From the IMG/VR virus record IMGVR_UViG_3300037585_004186, positions 1 to 33,889 of that record: 33,889 bases of DNA. One strand, given 5' to 3'. Below the pieces are notes generated by a model, which saw nothing but the letters and a program-made list of their open reading frames with translations, did not search any database and had not been told where the DNA came from. Below, piece by piece: positions 27,793 through 33,889 of this stretch (positions are counted from its first letter, which is position 1; every line of letters starts with the position of its first letter). A program made the translations under genes and the position numbers. This DNA comes from a virus.

Positions 27793-30009
27793 TTATTTGA
27801 TTATTTGTGAATTAGTTCCAGTATTAGTATACTTGGAAACGTTTATATTTAGTTTAGGTTTTTCAACCTTTGCATTAGGTCTATATAAATGTCTATTATT
27901 AGCCATTATAGCTAAACCAGAACTTATAGACGCATCGTGTTTTGTTCTTTTGTTTATATCAAATCTACTCCAATCATTTAACAGCTCGTTAAAATATAGA
28001 TCTCCAAAAGTTCCATCTTGTTTCATGCCAACATGATCTTGTATATACATTTCAATTGCCGCGGCATGAGCTTGTTTTATGTCTTCGCTAGAATTTGGTA
28101 TTCCACCTACTTCTTTTTCTGCAACAGATAGTTTGTTCCAAACTTTATCTGGCCTGTTCATACTAAACCCTCTATATCCTCTTCTTCTTAAATAGTATAA
28201 TAATCTAGGTTTGTTATTCTCTGCAAGTATTGGCATACCGTAAAATACTAATGCCATTAGAACATCTTCAAAAAACATCTCTGCCGTAGGTGGTCTTGAT
28301 AAGTATTCTAAAAAGAAACTATTAGCGGGAGCGTCCTCCATACTGAACTTTGTAAGTCCGTGCAAAGCTCCTTTAGAACCTTCTCCATCTACGGTCCCCG
28401 ATATATCATATGAATCACAGCCAAAAGCCCCCATATGTTCGTTACCAGGATATTTTATACCATTTTTAAGTACCACTCTATTTTGTAATTGCTGAGGTGG
28501 AACCCAGCTAACTTTAAATCTACCTTTTGGATCTGGGTAGAATATTACTTGTGAATCTTTAATACCGTTTACCCATTGAAAATTACCCGTTGTAATTCCT
28601 AAGCTCCTACTTAACTCTTCGTTATAATCTATCTGTTCATATATTTTAACAAGATTAAAAATACTTCCTTTCGCCTCATCTCTAAAGGCATGCTCGGTTG
28701 TTCTTGGGAATTGACGATAAAATTCATTTAATCCATCTTGATCATTTTTTAAACCATCAACTTCGTTTTGCCAACTATCTATTACGCCTACATCTATTAA
28801 TTCACCGTCTGGTGCGAGTCTGTCGATATCAGGAGTAGTAAAGACTGGAATTCCATATTCGTCAATAAATCCTTCGTAGTTCCATTCCATTGGGATAAAA
28901 AGAGAGTATAACCCAGATTTTGTCTGACCGTTTCTATTTCTCTTTGTGACATCTGACGAGTTGTATAGTTTTTTGAAGTTTTCCCCACCTTTATCTAATG
29001 CGTTTGAAGTGCTACCCATCATACATTTACCAATAATCCTACTACCTAATCGTAAACATGTTTTTGTAACCCTCCAGTTATTTAATATATTCTCAGGTCT
29101 CTCCCATTTCCCAGCCTCATCATGTACCAACAAAGCTAGTTTTTCACCATCATAACTATTGTCTCCAGTGTTTTTCCAATCAATTGTTGTATCTAAACCT
29201 TTTAGTTCTTCTAGTTTTTCATTAACCGTGATCTTCTTTCTAGTAAACCTTGTAGACGGCACTCTATATGCGAGTTCTGTTTTCGGACGATCCATACCAT
29301 CTTGAATCGGTTTAAAGAAAAATGGATAGTTTATACTAATAGGTACTATTTTATCAGTAAACATTTTTTTTGCATCTGCACCTGTTTTAGACAATACTCC
29401 ATATCTACTATCACTCGCAAGAGTGGCTAAATTAACTGTTTCTGCTGATGACATAAAAGAAAAACCAGAACGTCTATTTTTAAGATAACACATCCCATAA
29501 CATCTTTTATCTGCTTTACACGCTTCCCAAAACATAAAGAATAGTCTATTTGCTTCTCTATAGTCTGGAGCACCAACGTCTATTTTGCTCCATTGAAGAT
29601 ACATATAGTGCGTTCCTACTATATAAGTTGGTTTACCATTATTTGTAAACCAGAATCCATTATCTCTTCTATCAAACTCTTGATCTATATAATCGTACCA
29701 CTGTTCTTTTTGTTCATCTGGATAAGTTCTCCAATCAAAAATACTCTTAATATTCTTTAACTCTTTAGGATATTCTTCTTTAACCCATTTATCTTTCTCG
29801 TGTTTATATACTTCTTTAGGTTGTTTTGGTAATGCTATCCGGAGATTTTGGATTTCATAGATTTCACCAATTTGACCAGTTTTTGATAGTATGATAATAT
29901 CATGTTCTTTATCGTATCCATATTTCCATTTTTTACCCTTATTAAGACGACTAATAGTCGTTTTTTTTATAGGGTCGATTATTTTAACTAATGTTTGCTC
30001 GTAACTCAT
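27793..30009 (-). CDS. Terminase large subunit (DNA-packaging ATPase and nuclease)
   Basis: 738 residues. ATPase: a non-classical Walker A, KNRRSGFS at 177-184; Walker B LALLVHDEAG at 291-300 with D297-E298; a likely coupling motif GSTSN at about 332-336. Nuclease: an RNase H-like strand GAFGCDSYD (528-535, D532 the likely first acid), an AENNK segment with E597, and a late HDASISSGLA (691-700, D692) that matches the usual third acid. The start ATG overlaps the stop of the preceding small gene as ATGA, which suggests translational coupling. The enzyme cuts concatemers and pumps DNA through the portal, whose gene follows by 5 bases. I cannot tell the packaging type (pac, cos or repeats) from this sequence. 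Confidence 0.9.
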   Translation of the reverse strand: MSYEQTLVKIIDPIKKTTISRLNKGKKWKYGYDKEHDIIILSKTGQIGEIYEIQNLRIALPKQPKEVYKHEKDKWVKEEYPKELKNIKSIFDWRTYPDEQKEQWYDYIDQEFDRRDNGFWFTNNGKPTYIVGTHYMYLQWSKIDVGAPDYREANRLFFMFWEACKADKRCYGMCYLKNRRSGFSFMSSAETVNLATLASDSRYGVLSKTGADAKKMFTDKIVPISINYPFFFKPIQDGMDRPKTELAYRVPSTRFTRKKITVNEKLEELKGLDTTIDWKNTGDNSYDGEKLALLVHDEAGKWERPENILNNWRVTKTCLRLGSRIIGKCMMGSTSNALDKGGENFKKLYNSSDVTKRNRNGQTKSGLYSLFIPMEWNYEGFIDEYGIPVFTTPDIDRLAPDGELIDVGVIDSWQNEVDGLKNDQDGLNEFYRQFPRTTEHAFRDEAKGSIFNLVKIYEQIDYNEELSRSLGITTGNFQWVNGIKDSQVIFYPDPKGRFKVSWVPPQQLQNRVVLKNGIKYPGNEHMGAFGCDSYDISGTVDGEGSKGALHGLTKFSMEDAPANSFFLEYLSRPPTAEMFFEDVLMALVFYGMPILAENNKPRLLYYLRRRGYRGFSMNRPDKVWNKLSVAEKEVGGIPNSSEDIKQAHAAAIEMYIQDHVGMKQDGTFGDLYFNELLNDWSRFDINKRTKHDASISSGLAIMANNRHLYRPNAKVEKPKLNINVSKYTNTGTNSQIIK

Positions 30010-30281
30010 TTTGATCTTCCTTCTGCGAAACCTTTAAACACTCTTTCTTTCTTTTCTTCTGGCGTTTTACTTTCAAGTAAACTCTCTTCTTCTTGAATTC
30101 TATTAAGTATTTCAAAAGCATCAAATATCGCTAGTTTTTTAGTAGCTGCAGCATTTTTAAGTCTGTCTGCTGTAATATCATCTCCACTATCAACAATAGC
30201 TTCTTTTGCAACTTTAATAAGTTCTTCAACTGCTTTGTGCCCAGCTTGGATTATACTCTTCTTCGTCTCCTTGATATTCAT
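30006..30281 (-). CDS. Probable terminase small subunit
   Basis: 91 residues, entirely helical by pattern (SIIQAGHKAVEELIKVAKEA and ATKKLAIFDAFEILNRIQEE). It has a charged C-terminal tail (PEEKKERVFKGFAEGRSK). It overlaps the previous gene by 56 bases and the large terminase by 4 bases (ATGA). Position directly before the large subunit, small size and helical, charged character fit the DNA-recognition subunit of terminase. No clear helix-turn-helix can be read, so the call rests mainly on order. It might instead be an unrelated small conserved protein. Confidence 0.55.
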   Translation of the reverse strand: MNIKETKKSIIQAGHKAVEELIKVAKEAIVDSGDDITADRLKNAAATKKLAIFDAFEILNRIQEEESLLESKTPEEKKERVFKGFAEGRSK

Positions 30282-30816
30282 ATTTGATTGTAATAAAATT
30301 AGATAAAACTCTGTATAATCGTTCTCCGTCGATTATAAATTCGTATTCACTACTTGGTCTAAAACCAACTAGATCATTAACCTTAACTGTACCGTCTGAA
30401 TATTTAACAATACCTTGCAAAGGTTTTTCTAAATCCACATCAAGTGGATTTTGTTGTTTTAAAGGCATTACAAAACAATAACCTTTTGGAACTTTCCATT
30501 TATCATCTCTTTTATATAAAAAGATTTGATCTGAAGATATCATATAAGTAGATTCATCAAAATAACTTCTACTATTCTTTTCAATACCTTTTACATTATG
30601 CCACCTGCGGAATACATTATGATGTACTATAACCGTATCTCCTGGTTTTATATTTGTATCACCAATTATAGGTTTTGATACAACAATAGCTTCTCTATTT
30701 ACATATTGGTGATTAAAAATCTCTGTATTCAAGATTAATTCTCCACCATCTAGTTTTTTAGTATTGTTATATCTTTCTCCTTTTGGCGTTACAACAAAGT
30801 TGTATACGCTCTTCAT
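30226..30816 (-). CDS. Candidate GroES-like co-chaperonin with two GroES-type domains
   Basis: 196 residues. Domain 1 (about 4-103) follows the GroES layout: an early strand YNFVVTPK, a mobile-loop-like stretch (KKLDGGELILNTEIF), REAIVVSKPIIGDTNIKPGD then TVIVHHNVF, and a closing strand MISSDQIFLYKR. Domain 2 (about 112-181) repeats the pattern: GYCFVMPLK, GIVKYSDGTVKVNDLVGFRP, IIDGERLYRVLSNFITIKYE. GroES has the same order, with GD-V-I after the loop and a final IL strand. Phage co-chaperonins (T4 gp31, RB49 CocO) help the host GroEL fold the capsid protein, and this gene lies in the packaging/capsid cluster. The start overlaps the previous stop as TAATG. Identification is by pattern only; another beta-barrel fold is possible. 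Confidence 0.5.
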   Translation of the reverse strand: MKSVYNFVVTPKGERYNNTKKLDGGELILNTEIFNHQYVNREAIVVSKPIIGDTNIKPGDTVIVHHNVFRRWHNVKGIEKNSRSYFDESTYMISSDQIFLYKRDDKWKVPKGYCFVMPLKQQNPLDVDLEKPLQGIVKYSDGTVKVNDLVGFRPSSEYEFIIDGERLYRVLSNFITIKYEYQGDEEEYNPSWAQSS

Positions 30817-31037
30817 TAGTACTCGAGATTATATTCTACAGATACCGCCATGTTTTTATTAAAGTCTTTCCAAGGAAGTACATCCTTTTTCTTTTTAATA
30901 TAAACAGAAAACTTATCGTCTTCTTCTATAATATCGCAGATAGTATGACCACCATACACTTCTTGCCCCACGGCATAGTGCATAGCGTCATTCTTATAAT
31001 CTTTACCGATACTAATCTTCCTTATTAACTTCGCCAT
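30816..31037 (-). CDS. Small conserved protein of unknown function
   Basis: 73 residues (MAKLIRKISIGKDYKNDAMH, then YAVGQEVYGGHTICDIIEED). It is a compact mixed alpha/beta protein, Lys-rich, with a single Cys (34) and no catalytic motif. The start lies inside the last 26 bases of the preceding gene, and its stop overlaps the next start as TAATG, so expression is likely coupled in both directions. I do not recognise a family with certainty. Location among packaging and co-chaperonin genes suggests an assembly role, but this is only context. Confidence 0.6.
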   Translation of the reverse strand: MAKLIRKISIGKDYKNDAMHYAVGQEVYGGHTICDIIEEDDKFSVYIKKKKDVLPWKDFNKNMAVSVEYNLEY

Positions 31038-31323
31038 TTTCTTTTGGGTAGTTTATAGTTCCGTCTTGAATATTAACGTCAGCTGTACCGTATTCTTTTT
31101 CGAAATCATCTCTAATCTCACCAACAGCTTCTTGTAAAACCGTGATATGATGTGCGATCGCATGTTTCTTGGTTTCCATTTGCCCAATCTCCATTTGAGA
31201 TCTATTTATCTCATTAATTACGTCTTGAACTTTTTTCAACTGATCTTCAGTTATTTTTTCAGGTTTAATACCTTTAAGTTCTTTAATTTTTGCGTTTGTT
31301 CCTTTTGTTTTTGTTTTTGCCAT
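31012..31323 (-). CDS. Small coiled-coil protein
   Basis: 103 residues. A Lys/Thr-rich start (AKTKTKGTNAKIKELKGIKP) leads into a long amphipathic helix at about 25-78 (EDQLKKVQDVINEINRSQME, then a HAIAHHITVLQEAVGEI stretch) and a short C-terminal tail (DVNIQDGTINYPKENGEVNK). The pattern is that of a small coiled-coil oligomer, not unlike prefoldin-type or RNA-less accessory proteins, but no family can be assigned. The start is an ATG 27 bases after the LamG-like gene, in A/T-rich sequence without a Shine-Dalgarno motif. Confidence 0.6.
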   Translation of the reverse strand: MAKTKTKGTNAKIKELKGIKPEKITEDQLKKVQDVINEINRSQMEIGQMETKKHAIAHHITVLQEAVGEIRDDFEKEYGTADVNIQDGTINYPKENGEVNKED

Positions 31324-31350
31324 TTTTATTTAATTTAAGTTAATTTTATT

Positions 31351-32154
31351 TTATTGTCCTTCTATATAGTCAAATATTTGTTCTCTATCAGCTGAGCTAG
31401 CAGCGGTTCCATCCCACACGAGCATGTCTTTTATAAAACCATGCATATTATACGCATCATCAGCACTAGAGCCTAGATTACTTAAGGTTATTTCTCCTGT
31501 AACTTGTCCTTCACTACCAAACTGTGTTCCTGTTGCGGTTCCATCAAAATAACCAGAATCAGCACCTCTAACAAATAAATTTACATTACCTGTGGCTCCG
31601 TCACTTCTAACAATGAGTAAAGTAATATATTTATCTGTTGCAATGTTACTACTAGCTAAAGTAAAATCAGTATTACTAGAATTGACCCTTAGTCTTATAA
31701 CAGTATTGCTCTGTAATCTTACAAATTCACTAGTGCTGTCTCCAAAAAAAACTCTAGAAGTAAAATCATCAGGTTTAAATCTTAGAGCTATTGTAAAATC
31801 TGTGTTAGCATCCAGAACAATATTCTCGGAAAGATTCATGTATTTTGAACCGTTATGAAAATTTACACTACCAACATCTGCAGCGTCAGCTTCCCACATA
31901 GGTTTATCAGCCTCTGTTGTTTGCACTGCGTTTATACTAGTGTCGCCAAAAGCATTCCAAGCGTTTATTTTGTCTTGATCTACCATGTCTCCAGCTGTTG
32001 TACTATGAGTTATAGAGCTCTTATCTGCAGCTTGATCTGCAGTTATATTTTGATTAAACGCTAGCCATAGTGTTAAGTTTGATAAACTTGCTGGCGTCCA
32101 ACTACTACTACCACTATAACTATTAGCATGTACATTATTTCCTAATCCTAGCAT
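31351..32154 (-). CDS. Concanavalin A / LamG-like lectin protein, first of two in map order
   Basis: 267 residues. A short N-terminus (MLGLGNNVHANSYSGSSSWT) may be an attachment peptide. Residues about 20-85 form one beta region (LTLWLAFNQNITADQAADKS), and residues 85-265 read as a concanavalin A-like sandwich: MNLSENIVLDANTDFTIALR, then FKPDDFTSRVFFGDSTSEFV, DKYITLLIVRSDGATGNVNL, and an ending DMLVWDGTAASSADREQIFD typical of LamG-like domains. The fold binds glycans, so this is likely a virion-surface or fibre protein for host adsorption. Its neighbour 26 bases upstream carries the same type of fold. The fold call is strong; receptor binding is inferred. Confidence 0.75.
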   Translation of the reverse strand: MLGLGNNVHANSYSGSSSWTPASLSNLTLWLAFNQNITADQAADKSSITHSTTAGDMVDQDKINAWNAFGDTSINAVQTTEADKPMWEADAADVGSVNFHNGSKYMNLSENIVLDANTDFTIALRFKPDDFTSRVFFGDSTSEFVRLQSNTVIRLRVNSSNTDFTLASSNIATDKYITLLIVRSDGATGNVNLFVRGADSGYFDGTATGTQFGSEGQVTGEITLSNLGSSADDAYNMHGFIKDMLVWDGTAASSADREQIFDYIEGQ

Positions 32155-32180
32155 AATTATTTATTTTCATAGTTGTATTC

Positions 32181-33041
32181 TTACGGCATAAAATTACTCA
32201 CGCCTAATAATCTTCCTTGGCTTTCAGGAGTGCCTGTAATTAGTTCTAAAGCAATTGCACCACTATAATCGTTGAGTTTGTGGTATGTAACTAAATCATC
32301 CTCAACATTATACGCACCACTACTTGCTGTTAAATCTGGAAAATTTGATGCTGTTGGAACACCTAAGGCTTCTATAGCTGCCACCATACCAGCAGATAAA
32401 GCTACATTCCATATTGCGAATTCCGCATACTCCCCTTGCGTACCAAGCCCGATAAAACTAGACGGATGTCCAGGAACTAAAAGCAAACTCGCCGCACCTA
32501 TTCCAAAAGCATCATCCTCGTCATCCCAAGTTGAATGGTTTCCTCCGGTAATTTCATTCCCACTTACCACGGAAGTATCTACACGCGTTCCATCTACATA
32601 TATAACAGAAACACTATTCTCAGTATCACCTGCTTTTGTCATTGTTATAGCTATATGCTTGTATGCGCTGCTACCACTTGCGAATACAGCGGCATCTGTT
32701 TTGTATTGATGACTATCACTATTCTCCTCAAATCCAAAATTAAGCTTTCCATCTGTCTCTAAATGAAGATTACACTTTCCTGAACCGGTAGAGTTGCCAT
32801 AATTTCCAAATAAAGCTAATTGTGAACTCGGTTGCCCTTCAATTAACTTAACCCAAAAAGCTATAGTAAAAGAATCTCTAAAGGTACTTTTTAAAACTGA
32901 GGCTTCAAAATAAAGACCGTTATCATTTCCATCACCAACTCTTACCGTAGTTCCTGTTGGTGCAACTACTGCCGCTGCATTATCAGAACCTATAGTAGGG
33001 CCAACGCCATAAAAACCTGCTCCTAACCCTAAAGGTGCCAT
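32181..33041 (-). CDS. Concanavalin A / LamG-like lectin protein, second
   Basis: 286 residues. A Gly-rich N-terminus (MAPLGLGAGFYGVGP) shares the GLG motif with the next gene's product. From about residue 40 a LamG-like sandwich is visible: GLYFEASVLKSTFRDSFTIA then FWVKL, YKHIAITMTKAGDTENSVSV then IYVDGTRVD, and the closing GEYAEFAIWNVALSAGMVAA. A short C-terminal module follows (YHKLNDYSGAIALELITG). Its ATG overlaps the stop of the preceding gene by one base (TAATG), so the two are translationally coupled. The most likely role is a glycan-binding surface protein; decoration of the head is an alternative. Confidence 0.75.
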   Translation of the reverse strand: MAPLGLGAGFYGVGPTIGSDNAAAVVAPTGTTVRVGDGNDNGLYFEASVLKSTFRDSFTIAFWVKLIEGQPSSQLALFGNYGNSTGSGKCNLHLETDGKLNFGFEENSDSHQYKTDAAVFASGSSAYKHIAITMTKAGDTENSVSVIYVDGTRVDTSVVSGNEITGGNHSTWDDEDDAFGIGAASLLLVPGHPSSFIGLGTQGEYAEFAIWNVALSAGMVAAIEALGVPTASNFPDLTASSGAYNVEDDLVTYHKLNDYSGAIALELITGTPESQGRLLGVSNFMP

Positions 33042-33706
33042 TACTTACCGAAATAACAGATTACTCCAGTTGCAGAAGGTTTAAATGCTGCCCATCTACC
33101 ATATATTGTTAATCCTTTTGGAAACACTTGAGAAGCTACTGATGTACCACCAGCGCCGTGATATGAATCAAGGAATAATAATGCTTGATCACCTGTTGGT
33201 GTAATATCTGCACTTAGTTTAACTTTGCTTACGCCGTCGTAAGCAGTAACATAAACACCCTGCTTGTTTGGTCCATTATATATTGGATATGGAGTTTCAC
33301 TATCTATAGCCATATCTGTATCGGCCTCACTAGCATCACCATTAACTAACAACACATAATCACCAACATGTATCCTGTCAGTTGGAACAGCTGGTGTTTC
33401 TAAAGTAACATCAGCTCCAGCAGAAATGTTAGTATCAGCTATCTCACTAGTCCAAGATCCGTTAAAGTTAAAATAGTTGTTACCAGTCGCGTCAACGTGT
33501 TCGTCTGTTGATCCAGATATAGCTGGAAAGTTTGGTCCCATATAATCTAATTTTTCAGGAACCATTATTGTTGGGGTGTTATCGGCTAAAAATTGAATAG
33601 CTACGATAACGTGATCTTTAGGTGGTATAATAACTTGATCTAAGTCAGTATATACGCTACCCATTTGTCCAAAGCCATAAGCGACTTCTGTTGAATTTTG
33701 TCCCAT
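33041..33706 (-). CDS. Surface/fibre-tip or decoration-type structural protein
   Basis: 221 residues, starting at ATG 33706 four bases after the holin-like stop. The N-terminus, TEVAYGFGQMGSVYTDLDQV, leads into beta segments (VIIPPKDHVIVAIQFLADNT, RIHVGDYVLLVNGDASEADT). It ends in KGLTIYGRWAAFKPSATGVI then CYFGK, a closing strand pattern that I associate with trimeric fibre-tip or decoration proteins of environmental phages. There is no transmembrane segment or enzyme motif. It is coupled by a one-base overlap to the LamG-like gene that follows, which supports a shared role on the virion surface. Family assignment is from memory of the pattern and is uncertain. Confidence 0.6.
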   Translation of the reverse strand: MGQNSTEVAYGFGQMGSVYTDLDQVIIPPKDHVIVAIQFLADNTPTIMVPEKLDYMGPNFPAISGSTDEHVDATGNNYFNFNGSWTSEIADTNISAGADVTLETPAVPTDRIHVGDYVLLVNGDASEADTDMAIDSETPYPIYNGPNKQGVYVTAYDGVSKVKLSADITPTGDQALLFLDSYHGAGGTSVASQVFPKGLTIYGRWAAFKPSATGVICYFGK

Positions 33707-33710
33707 AATT

Positions 33711-33889
33711 TTATTTTTTTACTTTTTCTAGTGATCTACCGCCAAAATAAGCACCGATCACGGTTATTAATACTAATTGAAGTAAATCCACCCAAGATGA
33801 TTTTACTTCGAAATTTATCGCACCAGCATCAATAAATATTAATAGCATGGTGCATACTATTAAAAAAATCATTACTAATGGTCTAACAT
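33711..33889 (-). CDS. Holin-like membrane protein, C-terminal part
   Basis: The frame is open from the right edge to the stop at 33713-33711, giving 58 visible residues. The first reads VRPLVMIFLIVCTMLLIFID, a clear membrane segment; a short soluble stretch (NFEVKSSWVD) and a second membrane segment (LLQLVLITVIGAYFGGRS) follow, ending in a basic tail LEKVKK. The RPL start, two membrane helices and the AYFGGRS/EK ending match the C-terminal half of three-segment holins of the GTA-holin type, which open the inner membrane for lysis. The N-terminal third lies outside the window, so start and length are unknown. Placing a lysis gene upstream of the surface genes is unlike T7, where lysis genes lie near the end. 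Confidence 0.65.
   Translation of the reverse strand, partial: VRPLVMIFLIVCTMLLIFIDAGAINFEVKSSWVDLLQLVLITVIGAYFGGRSLEKVKK

Noticed and set aside
22596-30009. Assignment to crAss-like phages (Crassvirales)
   Set aside because: The nozzle-type protein and the large portal are reminiscent, but the scaffold-capsid-core order follows T7 and no diagnostic crAss genes are visible; the data do not decide.
32272-32709. 145-residue plus-strand frame
   Set aside because: Lies wholly antisense to the second LamG-like gene, which has coherent domain motifs and operon spacing; every other gene is on the minus strand.
1-33889. Diversity-generating retroelement serving the lectin or nozzle modules
   Set aside because: No reverse transcriptase and no near-identical template/variable pair were noticed in the window.

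Overview
The window is the structural and packaging half of a tailed double-stranded DNA phage (Caudoviricetes, short-tailed or podovirus-like). Every real gene lies on the minus strand, so biological order runs from high to low coordinates. The sequence is AT-rich, genes are packed end to end (gaps mostly 1-30 bases, several 1-56 base overlaps), and there is no integrase, tRNA, insertion sequence or CRISPR array. No tape-measure, sheath or major tail-tube gene is visible, which fits a short tail. The start codons are preceded by A/T-rich sequence with no Shine-Dalgarno motif; together with the style of the proteins this suggests, but does not prove, a marine Bacteroidota (flavobacterial) host.

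Layout from right to left: the C-terminal part of a holin-like membrane protein (33889-33711); a surface/decoration-type protein and two concanavalin-A/LamG-like lectin proteins (33706-31351); two small conserved proteins and a candidate tandem-domain GroES-like co-chaperonin (31323-30226); a probable small terminase, the large terminase and the portal (30281-25367); an acidic scaffold and the major capsid protein (25339-22596), followed by a Rho-independent terminator. After the terminator come an unrecognised virion-associated protein, two probable head-tail adaptors and a 3450-residue tail nozzle-type protein filling 10.4 kb (22506-8735). Then come two small beta-rich structural proteins, a GNAT-fold protein, a coiled-coil protein ending in a short S74-type chaperone segment, a 599-residue protein and a giant protein (more than 1191 residues, with an HEILH zinc-protease-like motif) that runs off the left edge.

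The order portal, scaffold, capsid, adaptor, nozzle, GNAT-like, then three growing proteins copies the T7 order gp8-9-10-11-12-13-14-15-16. The last four genes are therefore best read as the internal virion (ejection) proteins. The terminase genes sit at the front instead of the end as in T7, and the lectin and holin genes lie upstream of the terminase. The most notable points are the giant nozzle with about 1300 residues of lectin-like beta modules inserted before its conserved C-terminus, the tandem GroES-like protein beside the terminase, the GNAT protein with a degenerate acetyl-CoA loop at the gp13 position, the heptad/hendecad repeats of the gp14-like protein, and the candidate metallopeptidase in the gp16-like protein.
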